Part shown: positions 54,918 through 64,000 of the stretch, in pieces
How the letters are laid out: each line of letters starts with the position of its first letter
How positions within the stretch are numbered: the first letter of the stretch is position 1
Assembly: GCA_029582165.1 (NCBI GenBank)
Contig: CM055874.1
Location: 26,930,883-26,994,882 of the forward strand
Origin: Portulaca oleracea
Lineage: Eukaryota; Streptophyta; Magnoliopsida; Caryophyllales; Portulacaceae
Length of the DNA: 64,000 nt
Direction of reading: 5' to 3'
Made by a program: the position numbers and the translations under genes
The notes under the pieces: generated by a model
What the model saw: only the letters and a program-made list of their open reading frames with translations
What the model was told of the DNA's origin: nothing
Database searches by the model: none

Positions 54918-56278
54918 CTAACCCTAATAACTTACTATTCGACTAATCCCAAAATAAACCCTAAAACACACACACTGACCCAAATGGAAAACTAAAGACA
55001 CCTAAGAACCTAGGACATCTGAGAAGGCTAAAAGAAAACAGAACAAAACCTAACCCAAATTACCTGTTCGAGAAAGAAAGAAAGGAAAGGTGATCAAAAC
55101 TCTGCTGCTACTGACCATTGATCGAACAAAAGAAGCCAAAGGAATGTGAAGCTAAGAAAGGGAGATTGAGACAGAAAACAAAGGAGGACGGACGAAAATA
55201 GAGTAATCATCGAATACCAAAAATCATACTACCACAACCGAGACAGAGAGACGAGACGCAACAGAGCAAGAATCGAACCAAAGCAACGCAAATTCACCCA
55301 GAACATCAAACAAAATTGATACGCCGCAAGTGCACGGGTGTACGTGTAGCAAATATCAAGGTCGATCCCACAGGGACTTTGCTAACTACACACCAAACTA
55401 GCTTCCTATGTGATTGCTAAATCGGTCGGGTTTTTGATTGAGAATAACTGTTTCTATTTCTAATCACTAAAAAGGGCAAAACCAACAAATATTCACACAA
55501 TTTACTTGGATTATCAATATGAGAAAAGCGTTCAGGGGATAAAACCTAAGTAACTCTATGAATCAAACAAGTGGATTGAACATGTATGTCACTAATTTGG
55601 TACATTTTAGGGTCGATAATCGCATAATGTATTCCGTAGCGAGCTTTTGGCAATGAAACGGATTGCTTAGTAAAATTGATCTATTGGACTCTTTATTGTG
55701 TCAATTTTATCTAAGTTAAATATCAAATTATCCAATGACCCTAGTTACAAAGTCTTCTATCTCTAGTTCACTTCATAAACTAGTTTAATCCTAAGGGTTC
55801 CGATTATCGAATTTCTCCGTTCGGTACTTCATTCAACAATCTAATTCCATATTCTTGATGGCCAGTCAAAAACAATGACAAACATAATCAAAGGTTAAAT
55901 AAAATGCATTCAAACTAGATAAACAAACTTGTTCAATCCAACAAAACTTAATCCATAAGAGAAACTAATAAGGGTTTATCCCCTAAACTTATGAAACTAC
56001 TCACTACTCATGTTCGATTCACTAAACATAACAAATTCTACTCTAGAAAGCATGGAAACTATAAGAAAGAGAAATAAACCGAGTTGGATTTCAATCCTTA
56101 CTTGAATGTCGATCCGCGGGGACTTTTGCTCCTCCACTTCTCTCCAATTCTTGAGAACCAATCTTCCAAAACTCAACCAATCTCTCTATCTTCACAATAG
56201 ATGAAAGGATGGATGAATATGATGATGAGGATGATGATGAGTAGGAGTCAATGCCAGCAAAAACCACCGGATACATCA

Positions 56279-56286
56279 ATTATATA
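56279..56286 (-). promoter_or_regulatory. TATA-like box of the Athila B LTR
   Basis: CTATATAA on the minus strand lies about 65 bp downstream of the palindrome cluster, a plausible core promoter position. Inferred from sequence only. Confidence 0.5.
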
Positions 56287-56349
56287 GCAATAAGAGCAAC
56301 CAAAACGCCATTTTTGCATTAAATAGAAGCATCATGGGTGGTTCCAGGT

Positions 56350-56407
56350 CAACACGGACCATGCTAGGGTCAACACGGGTGTGTTGAACGGACACGGACC
56401 GTGTTGG
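56350..56407 (-). promoter_or_regulatory. palindromic motif cluster in the Athila B LTR
   Basis: Three copies: CAACACGGACCATGCTA (56350), CAACACGGGTGTGTTG (56371) and GACACGGACCGTGTTGG (56391), spaced 21 and 20 bp. A half-site ACCCGTGTTGG follows near 56470. The regular two-turn spacing suggests protein binding on one face of DNA. A second cluster lies at 61184-61291. Confidence 0.6.
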
Positions 56408-56744
56408 TCACTGGAATCAAATTCTGGACTTTCTGGAGGCTGAAACGACCCGTTTTGGGTCTTTTCTCACCCGTGTTGGTTTCTGCCGGTATCCAATGTG
56501 TTCTTGGGCTTGAGCTTGGGCCTTGGGGTGGATTTATTCTTCAATTGTGATCCTCTTGGACTTCATACACTTGATTTTAAGCTTGATTTCTTCACTTAAA
56601 CACCAATTTCTTACAAAATTATACCAAACTCCAACCAAGCATAAAATGGAGAATTCGAGTATAAAAATAATACATTCATATTAATAATCACTCAAATTAG
56701 CTCTAAATTACCCAAGATCACATATATATAAAATACACTTATCA

Positions 56745-56760
56745 AATCCCCCCATGCTTA
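56745..56760 (-). other. polypurine tract of Athila element B
   Basis: On the minus strand, AAGCATGGGGGGATT abuts the LTR. A second near-copy (AGCATGGGGGGGATTA) stands at about 58691-58706, just past the ORF-1 gene, preceded by GCATTGAGGACAATGC. The outer copy is the one used for the LTR. Confidence 0.8.
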
Positions 56761-58690
56761 CACCTTGCTTGTCCCTAAGCAAGGCTAATACTCACAAACA
56801 AAATGGAAAACAATGAAAAGAACGAAAATAGAAAATAAATGGGACAAAATGACTCAAATCAAAAGGAAAAAATTTCAAGGTAAAATTGAAAATTTATTTA
56901 CAAATGTCCTCAGGAAAGCATCGATAAGACATTCAGTTAATCCAACTTAATCAAGCATAGCCCAAGTATGAACGAAAGTCTATATACAAGAGAAAATGAA
57001 ATCATAAAAAGAATTACAAAAACCATACCTATCAAGATCAAACTAATCACCCTCCTGATCACAAATGAAACAAGCAAGCACACAAGAATGGATGAAACTA
57101 GGAAATTGAGAGCAACCTCACTTTAGGAAATGTGGAAACACTCCTCTCATGTGTTTGAAAAGTAATATTCAACAAAGGTGCACTCAATACTCATCGCATA
57201 GCAACACTCTACCATAAGCTTGCAAATAATCTCAATTCTCTACCGCTAAAATGCAAAGTACTAATGATAATCAAGAGGACTTTTAAAAGGGTTGTAATGG
57301 GGTTAAGGCTAAGGGTAAGGAGTGGAAATATATTTGGGAAAGTGGTGCTAAAAGCCAAAGCTAGGAGCATAAACCTCACCAAATTTACACAATTAAGAAC
57401 TCTCACACCTTATATTCACAATAGAACACCCCAAAATCAAGTAGAAATTGCCTCAACTCAAAGAAAAATAAACTTTCAAACTTCTAAATGCACTCTTTTT
57501 TTTTTCTTCATTTTTTTTTTCATTTTCTGATTTTTTTTTTCTATTTTTCTATTTTTTTTCTTTTTTTCACTCTTTTTTTTTCTTTTCAATTCATAATCAA
57601 AGATATATACACTAATAAGGCAAACTTCCAACTCAACCCATATCAAACTATAATAGGGAGCAATCTCAAGACTTTCAACTTCATAACATCCCCAACAAAA
57701 CCAAACCACATAATTCACCACAATCAACCCAACTTTCGCACTCTAACACTCCAAGCAATGGCTTAAGGGTAAGAAATTATATATATGGCCATGGCTAATT
57801 ATATAGGTAATCAAAAGAAAGAGTGATACAAGGCTAAAAGAGGGGTTAAAGGCGGATATTCACAAATAAAGGGTGGCTATTTGGCTTTGTAGCTAAAATA
57901 TATACAAAAGATTGCCTCTATCACATTATCAATGCACAAGCAAAAATGCAGTTTCAAAGAGATACAGCGCAAGTTCTAGAGAATGAAAGCTATGGATGAG
58001 TCACACATGGGAAATATGAGACTAATAAAAATGATTAGTCATTTAAGGCTTTGTGGTCTCACGGGTAAAAGCTCTCAAATAAACCTAGTTCAAGTAGATG
58101 TGTATGTGCTAAACTTATTCCAAAAGATCTCAAAAGGGCAATCAATCTTCACTATCTAAGTACAATTCTAAACTTTCTATATTTTCACAACTCTTTTCAA
58201 AACTTTAATTCACAAAAGGGCTATACAAGACTAAATCAAATCAAAAGAAAACGTATCTAGCTTTAATTCATCACCGGAGAATTTTATTCACTAATCTTAA
58301 CCTATCCTAATTTTTTTCTTCTTTTTCTTTTTTTTTCAAATTTTTTTAATTAATTTCAATTTTCTGATTTTTCTGGTTTTTTTTTTCAAAAACTAAAATC
58401 AAAAGTCAAATGAAAAACTAGAAAAGAAGGAACTAAAAACTAAGAAAAAGAAACAAAATAAAATCTAATATGATACTAACTAATGCAATTCTAAGCGGAT
58501 GCAAAATATTTACAATGAGCTAAAAATTAGAAAAATCAAAAAGAAAAACTAAACTAAACTAAAGAAAACTAAAGAAACAAAACTAAACCTAAAACTAAAA
58601 TAAAAACTAGCAAACTAAAAGAAAACAAAAATTAAAAATAAACAACAATAAAATCATATACACAAAGATGAGGACTCAAAATTTTCAAAT
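56761..58690 (-). other. non-coding 3' region of Athila element B
   Basis: About 1.9 kb with no supported gene. Long T-runs occur at 57488-57590 and 58310-58390. The rest is A-rich. Confidence 0.65.
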
Positions 58691-58773
58691 TAATCCCCCC
58701 CATGCTTGGACAAAGCATTGTCCTCAATGCATGAATCAAGAAGAAACTAGCACGAAGGGTAAAAACAAGTCAA

Positions 58774-60113
58774 TCACTGCGGTGGTGGAGGAGGTGGGTA
58801 AGGATAATGGGGAGGGTAGTTCAACTGCCAATCGCGCATCGCTTGCATCATCTCAAGCATGCGAGCTTGTTCGGCAACTTGGGTGGCATTGGCTTGGTCA
58901 AGAAGGTCGAGCCTCTCAAAAAGCTGAGTTTGGTTTTGTAAAATTTGGTTCGAAGTGGTTCGAAAATAATCAAACTCATTTTCACAATAAGTTCGAAGAG
59001 AGGCATGGTCCGCACGCAAAGAATTAAAATTATCTTGGAAATCAAAAGCAGTGGCGGGACCTTCATCTTCATCCCCACCATCCTCATGATGAGGAGGCGA
59101 AGGAACTTGGGCGGGAATAGGGTTAGGTTGAGGAATGGGTGCGTTAGGAAGGAAAAGAATATTCGGGAGCTCTTGAATGGTAAGGTTCGGATGAGGAAGC
59201 CTCATCAACTCATTGTTAGGATACACCCACCAGACTTCTTCCCCTCTTAACTTGTACATTTTCATGTCTCTAATAGCCCGACCATCTAAAGTCATTGGGC
59301 CCTCTACCCTATCTCGCTCGTGACGAGCCGGATCCCATCCAAAGTGCCTAGCCAAAATTGTGAGCAACCCACCAACAACAATATCACCTTTTGTATGAGA
59401 TGTGATGCGGGCTAAATGTGTGGCAAAAAGAGCGGCGGGGTTAACCTCGGTCGCATAATACATACCCCAAACCGTGTAAAATTCAGCTGAGCCGCAACAT
59501 TCATACTATCCCCGACCAAATAACCCACAAGCAAGGATGCGCATCGGAACACGGGGTTCCGTATGTGCGTGCACTTAGACCTACTCGGGTGGTAGTCATT
59601 CCTAGTTGTGGTAAACTGCCAAAATTCATTGGCGTTCCATTCGGCTAAAGGGGGCACATCACGTGTGGCGACACCTTGGACAACTGGTAAACGAAAGATC
59701 TCGGCAAATTGGGCGAGAGTCAATCGATGTTCCTCTTCATCTATACTAAAGGAAATCCTACCCTCTTGTGTTCTAAGATTTACATCAAAGGTGCTAAGCA
59801 CCTCTAGGGTAAGGTTCCGATAGGTGGGCTCTCTCATCCTGGCGAAATCTAACATCCCCTTCCGATTTAAAAGCCATTCTACATCATCTAGCATGCCAGT
59901 GGTTTGCAAAAATGGCTCATTCATGTAACGAGTAGGGATTATGTTTCTCTTAGACAAAGCAAGGTAACGCTCGAATTGTACACCTTCTAAATTAAAAGGG
60001 TTATTACCTCGCGTTTGCCGGGAGGACGAACCCGCTTTGCCCTTGCCTTTGTCTCCGTTGTCCCCTTTTAGCTTCTTTGATGCTTGCTCCTCACCACGCG
60101 AAGTCCTGACCAT
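58774..60113 (-). pseudogene. Athila ORF-1/envelope-like protein, one frameshift
   Basis: This plant retrotransposon protein family sits between pol and the 3' LTR in Athila and is often called envelope-like; its function is not established. Part one (60113-59412): MVRTSRGEEQASKK, a basic Ser-rich N-terminus, FERYLALSKRNIIPTRYM, the LTLAQFAEIFRLPV segment and a LVGYLVGD helix. Part two (59463-58774): YYATEVNPAALFATHLARI, WDPARHERDR and a Pro-rich stretch, ending in a coiled-coil-like LLDQANATQVAEQAR and a poly-Pro tail. The two are joined by a one-base frameshift near 59460. I see no signal peptide or clear membrane segment. Confidence 0.8.
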
Positions 60114-61183
60114 CTTTTATACAAAATATACAAGCAAAAAAGTTAGTAATATGCAAGGGTAACAAAAGAAAAACTAAGCAAAACTAAGAAACCTTAAACC
60201 TAAACTAATCCTAAACTAATATACATAAGACTCAAATCAAACTAAATTCTAAGGTTTATTTTTTTTGGTGTTTTTAAGACCTTTAAACTCTTAAACACTA
60301 CTAATTAAACTAAGCTAGACTACGCTAGGCACTTAACATATACATAAACATATACAAGAAATTAAGCTAGCTAGTTAATCCAACACTTCAACATATACAA
60401 CATTATACAACACTAAAACACCCAAAATGAAAGACTAAACTAAGGTAAACTAACTAAACTAGGTTAAGACCTTAACAACTAAAGTAAACTAAAATTAGAA
60501 AACAAAATCCAAAATAAACTAAAACTAATGTAAACAACTAACTTAAGATAAGAAAACAACTAATTTACACACTAAAACAGAAAATCAAAACTAAAAGAAG
60601 CAAAAGTAACAAACTAAGAAAAAGAAAGAAATAAAAACAAAGAAGCAACATTTATACAAGAAAATCACACTTCAAAAAGCTTGAAACATAACAATGGTGG
60701 ACAACAATGAAGATTCACATAGTATACACAAAAATTAAAACTAAAAACGAAAATATAAAACGAAAATAAACTAAATAAAACAAAGAAATTAGAAAAACCA
60801 AACCTTTATACACTTGAAGGAGAAGAAAAGAGCTTGAAGGAAGATGAAAATGGAGGGTTTTGGTTATGGAGGTGGAATGGGGTGAAAAAGGAGTGAAAGG
60901 AATGAGGATGAAATTGGTGGGATCTGAAAGAGGAAGGAAAAAGATGAAGAATGGAAGAAAAATGGAGTGATTTGGGTGAGAATTGAAGGAGATGGAGCAA
61001 AAAGATGGATGGAGGAAGAAGGTTATGGCTATGTAGGTTGAGGGAGATGGAAGAAGAAGAATGAGTGAGAGAGGGAGAAGACTTACACGAGTGAAATGTG
61101 GCCAAAACGGACGAATAAAAAGAATTGGAAAAAACAGGGCATCAAAACGGGCTGAAAAGCTCGTGTTGCTGAGAATCGGGGGT
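60114..61183 (-). other. leader-like spacer upstream of the ORF-1 gene
   Basis: On the minus strand, 61100-60800 is strongly C/T-rich, like a plant 5' leader, then A/T-rich DNA runs to the ORF-1 ATG at 60113. The open frame at 61105-60806 is low-complexity (His/Ser/Phe/Leu) and probably not coding. Confidence 0.45.
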
Positions 61184-61291
61184 CAACACGGATCGTGTTG
61201 CTCCAACACGGTCCGTGTTGACCCGTGTTCAAAAGTTTCTCCTCTCTGGACGGCAACACGGATCGTGCCAGGTTCAGCACGACCCGTGTTG
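61184..61291 (-). promoter_or_regulatory. internal palindromic motif cluster of Athila element B
   Basis: Four copies: CAACACGGATCGTGTTG (61184), CAACACGGTCCGTGTTG (61204, a perfect palindrome around a central T), CAACACGGATCGTGCCA (61254) and CAGCACGACCCGTGTTG (61275). Spacing within each pair is 20-21 bp. It is the same motif family as in the LTR. Position: about 0.4 kb after pol and 1.1 kb before ORF-1, read on the minus strand. Confidence 0.6.
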
Positions 61292-61704
61292 GACCTGTTC
61301 TTCGCCTGCTTCGCCTGGGTTCGAATCCTCTTGGCATCTCTTTCCCCCTTTTCTCTTTTTTTTTTTTTTGTTTTGTTTTTTGTTTTTGTTTTCTTCATTC
61401 ACTCACTCTCATCTTGTTTTTCTTTTATTTCAAACTCAATTTTTTGCTCTACCTTTTTTTTTTCTTTTCAAATTTTTCAGATTTTTTTTTATTTCCCTAA
61501 AACTAATACCTCAAAAAGAAAAATAAAATATAAACCTTAGAAAAATCCTAGAAAAAGAAGGAAAAATTTAGAAAAATCAAAATAAAAGGAAGAAAAATAA
61601 GGAAAAATTATAGAAAATCCTAAAAAATGAAAATAAAATCGAAAAAGCTTGGGTTGCCTCCCAAGAAGCGCTTGTTTATTGTCCTAAGCTAGACATAGTA
61701 CCTC
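61292..61704 (-). other. low-complexity spacer after pol
   Basis: Poly-T/poly-A tracts and A-rich DNA. There is no coding region beyond the pol stop at 61705. Confidence 0.6.
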
Positions 61705-64000
61705 TTAAACCACACCGGGGGTGGTTAGGGCGATGTTACCTCCTTGTTCTATAAATTGACCAACAAAATAGGGCTTGAGTCTTTGCCCATTGACCTTAAA
61801 TGCGCCATTTTGCTTATCCTAAACCTCCACCGCACCATGGGGGAAAACTTTCAACACCCGGAAAGGGCCCGACCAACGGGACTTCAACTTACCCGGAAAA
61901 ATTTTTAACCTAGAGTTAAAGAGAAGAACCATATCTCCTTCGGCAAACCTCTTCTTCATGATGTGCTTATCATGCCAATGCTTTGTTCTCTCCTTGTAAA
62001 TCCGGGAACTCTCATAAGCCTCCAATCTCAACTCATCCAATTCGTGAAGTTGCAACATTCTTCTTTCTCCCACCAACTTTTGATCAAAGTTAAGGGTTTG
62101 GATGGCCCAATATGCCTTGTGCTCCATCTCAACCGGCAAATGACATGACTTTCCGAAGACTAACCGGTATGGAGTAGTGCCCAAAGGGGTCTTGAATGCG
62201 GCCCGGTAAGCCCATAATGCGTCATCAAGCTTGAGTGACCAATCCTTCCTCGATCTACTAACCGTCTTCTCCAAGATACTCTTCACCTCCCGGTTGGAAA
62301 GCTCAACTTGGCCACTAGTTTGGGGGTGATAAGGAGTAGCGACCTTATGAGTAACCCCATACTTAGCCAAAAGAGCATCTAAGGGCTTGTTGCAAAAGTG
62401 AGTGCCATTGTCACTCAATAAAGCCCTTGGAGTTCCAAACCTTGTGAGAATATTCTTCTTGAGGAACTTGATCACCACCTTGGAGTCATTAGTAGGGGTA
62501 GCAATGGCCTCCACCCACTTAGAAACATAATCTACCGCAATCAAGATGTAGAGATTGTTATGAGAAGGGGGAAAGGGACCCATGAAGTCAATCCCCCACA
62601 CATCAAATAGCTCCACTTCCAAAATACCCTTTTGAGGCATCTCGTTCCGCTTTGAAATACTCCCCGTCCTTTGGCACTTATCACATGAAAGTACAAAATT
62701 CCTTGTATCTTTGGATAGGGTTGGCCAATAGAATCCGGCTTGTAGTACCTTGGCAATGGTCTTGTCCGTGCTAAAATGGCCTCCACATGTTGATGAATGG
62801 CAATGGTGAAGCACACTGTGCAACTCATCTTCCGGTAAGCACCTTCTATAAACCCCATCACCACATAGCTTGTAGAGGAGGGGCTCCTCCCTCACGTATC
62901 TCTTCACATCCGAGAAGAACTTCTTCCTTTGTTGGTATGACATATCTGGGGGCAAAGCACCACACACAATGTAGTTCACAAAATCTGCATACCAAGGAGT
63001 GGCTTGATGGGCAAGAGCGAAGAGTTGCTCATGGGGGAAAGAGTCATCGATCGGGAGATCATCATCACCATTAGGGGCCTCAAATTGCAACCTAGAAAGG
63101 TGGTCCGCCACAACATTTTGCAAACCGGGTTTGTCACGGATCTCAATATCGAACTCTTGAAGCAACAAAACCCATCGAATGAGTCGGGGCTTAGAATCTG
63201 CCTTCGCCATAAGATGTCGAATCGCGGCATGATCCGTGTAGACAATCACCTTCGAATTGATGAGATAGGATCGGAACTTATCTAGAGCAAAGACTACCGC
63301 CAAAAATTCCTTCTCGGTAGTAGCATAGTTGACTTGGGCCTCATCCAACGTTCTACTAGCATAGTAGATAACATAGGGCTTGTTGTCCTTCCTTTGCCCC
63401 AAAACAGCCCCTACCGCATAGTCACTTGCATCACACATTACTTCGAAGGGTAAGGACCAATCCGGAGCTTGAACTATAGGGGTGGTAACCAAAGCTTTCT
63501 TTAACCTGTCAAAAGCACTCAAACACTCCTCATTAAATGCAAAGGGCACATCCTTGATGAGCAAATGAGTGAGAGGTTTTGCAATTTTAGAAAAATCTTT
63601 TATGAACCGCCGGTAAAAATCAACGTGTCCAAGAAAACTCCTCACACTTTTTACCGAAGTAGGTGGTGGCAATCTTTCAATCACCTCCACCTTTGCTCTA
63701 TCAACTTCAACGCCCTTAGAAGAAATCACATGACCTAGCACAACTCCTTCTTGTACCATAAAATGACACTTTTCCCAATTTAAAACCAAATTAACATCTT
63801 CACATCTTTTTACCACTTTTGTAAGATTATGCAAACAATGATCAAATGAAGTGCCATAAACAGAGAAGTCATCCATAAAAACCTCCATAATGTCCTCTAT
63901 AAATTCAGAGAAAATGGCCATCATGCATCTTTGAAAAGTAGCGGGTGCATTACACAACCCGAAAGGCATTCTCCTATATGCAAATGTTCCATAAGGACAC
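61705..64000 (-). pseudogene. pol of Athila element B, partial at the right edge
   Basis: The frame is open at the window edge, inside RT ([16 protein letters not shown]). It continues with [10 protein letters not shown] (active-site DD), RNase H ([42 protein letters not shown]), the integrase zinc site ([18 protein letters not shown] ... CDKCQRTG), and the DDE core [18 protein letters not shown] and [16 protein letters not shown]. It ends with [14 protein letters not shown] and [13 protein letters not shown] at 61819-61821 interrupts the frame about 38 codons before the natural end (FKVNGQRLKPY ..., stop at 61705). The catalytic residues of all three enzymes are intact in the visible part, and this stop is the only break I see. 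Confidence 0.92.

Larger units (their letters stand above)
48868..55316 (-). mobile_element. LTR-like remnant split by a younger retrotransposon
   Basis: TGTTGGTCCACGAGGATAGG at 48868 resembles the left edges of the two Athila LTRs here (both contain a GGTC-CCAC(A/G) phrase soon after the start), so I infer a third Athila-type LTR on the minus strand. It continues to 49378, resumes at 54923 after the 49379-54917 insertion (the sequences join at CTAAC) and is cut at 55316 by Athila element B. No coding region is seen in either part. Confidence 0.4.
55317..56744 (-). repeat. 3' LTR of Athila element B
   Basis: On the minus strand it begins TGATAAGTG (56744) and ends GGCGTATCA (55317); 1428 bp. 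It contains three 16-17 bp palindromic motifs at 56350, 56371 and 56391, upstream of a TATATAA box (minus strand, about 56286-56279). Confidence 0.9.
55317..64000 (-). mobile_element. Athila-type retrotransposon B, 5' end outside the window
   Basis: On the minus strand: pol (from the right edge to about 61705), non-coding spacer, ORF-1/envelope-like gene (60113-58774), spacer, polypurine tract and 3' LTR (55317-56744). The order and the ORF-1 family identify Athila. The left flank AAAAT (55312-55316) would be the target duplication; its partner lies beyond 64000. pol has a single in-frame stop near its end and ORF-1 one frameshift, so decay is slight compared with element A. Confidence 0.93.

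Noticed and set aside
57476..57766. Frames rich in Phe or Lys over T-runs
   Set aside because: Homopolymer artefacts in the non-coding 3' region of Athila B.
60806..61105. 99-codon Ser/His/Phe-rich frame
   Set aside because: A C/T-rich leader-like tract on the minus strand, with no domain and no conservation evidence.

Overview
The window is nuclear DNA of a flowering plant, probably a eudicot. It is almost wholly transposable elements: I find no intact, clearly host-encoded gene. The signs are Ty3/gypsy elements with tRNA-Met or tRNA-Asp primer sites, Stowaway, hAT, Mutator and CACTA ends with target-site duplications (TSDs), spliceosomal GT-AG introns, and AT-rich noncoding DNA between them. 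The only host-derived coding traces are a candidate first exon at the left edge and a fragment of D-3-phosphoglycerate dehydrogenase near 46.1-46.4 kb.

Layout. 1-1.7 kb: possible 5' end of a minus-strand gene leaving the window to the left. 1.7-6.25 kb: a stack of small DNA transposons: an intact Stowaway, a Harbinger-like element split by a Mutator/hAT-like one, a second Stowaway split by up to three nested layers, and a Helitron 3' end. 6.69-13.64 kb: a 7-kb Mutator-like element (MULE) with two convergent genes, each reading inward from its terminal repeat. One is a transposase joined through an in-phase intron to an OTU cysteine protease domain; the other is a plant mobile domain (PMD) gene. 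14.8-24.86 kb: a structurally complete Athila-type element on the minus strand (TSD ATATG) whose reading frames are broken. 25.97-26.72 kb: three tandem copies of a 252-bp repeat. 26.7-31.7 kb: remains of a hAT element split by an internally deleted gypsy element. 31.7-35.2 kb: a noncoding LTR plus primer site, interrupted by a non-autonomous hAT that itself hosts a fold-back element, a truncated LINE tail and a palindromic MULE-MITE.

35.2-45.2 kb: two head-to-tail 3.3-3.4 kb LTRs and the long pol of a Tekay-like chromovirus lacking its 5' half. 45.2-48.4 kb: LTR debris, the dehydrogenase fragment, a short TRIM-like element with two LTRs each followed by a primer site, and a CACTA terminus. 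48.9-55.3 kb: an older LTR-like sequence split by a young non-autonomous gypsy element (49379-54917, TSD CTAAC, LTRs nearly identical). 55.3-64 kb: the 3' two thirds of a second Athila element, with LTR, ORF-1/envelope-like gene and pol, running off the right edge.

Two things stand out. The first is the MuDR-like two-gene MULE with a transposase-OTU protein and a PMD partner. The second is a palindromic motif (CAACACGG-N-CCGTGTTG type) in the right-hand Athila, repeated at 20-21 bp spacing both in the LTR upstream of a TATA-like box and again inside the element upstream of the ORF-1 gene, which suggests a duplicated promoter/enhancer module.
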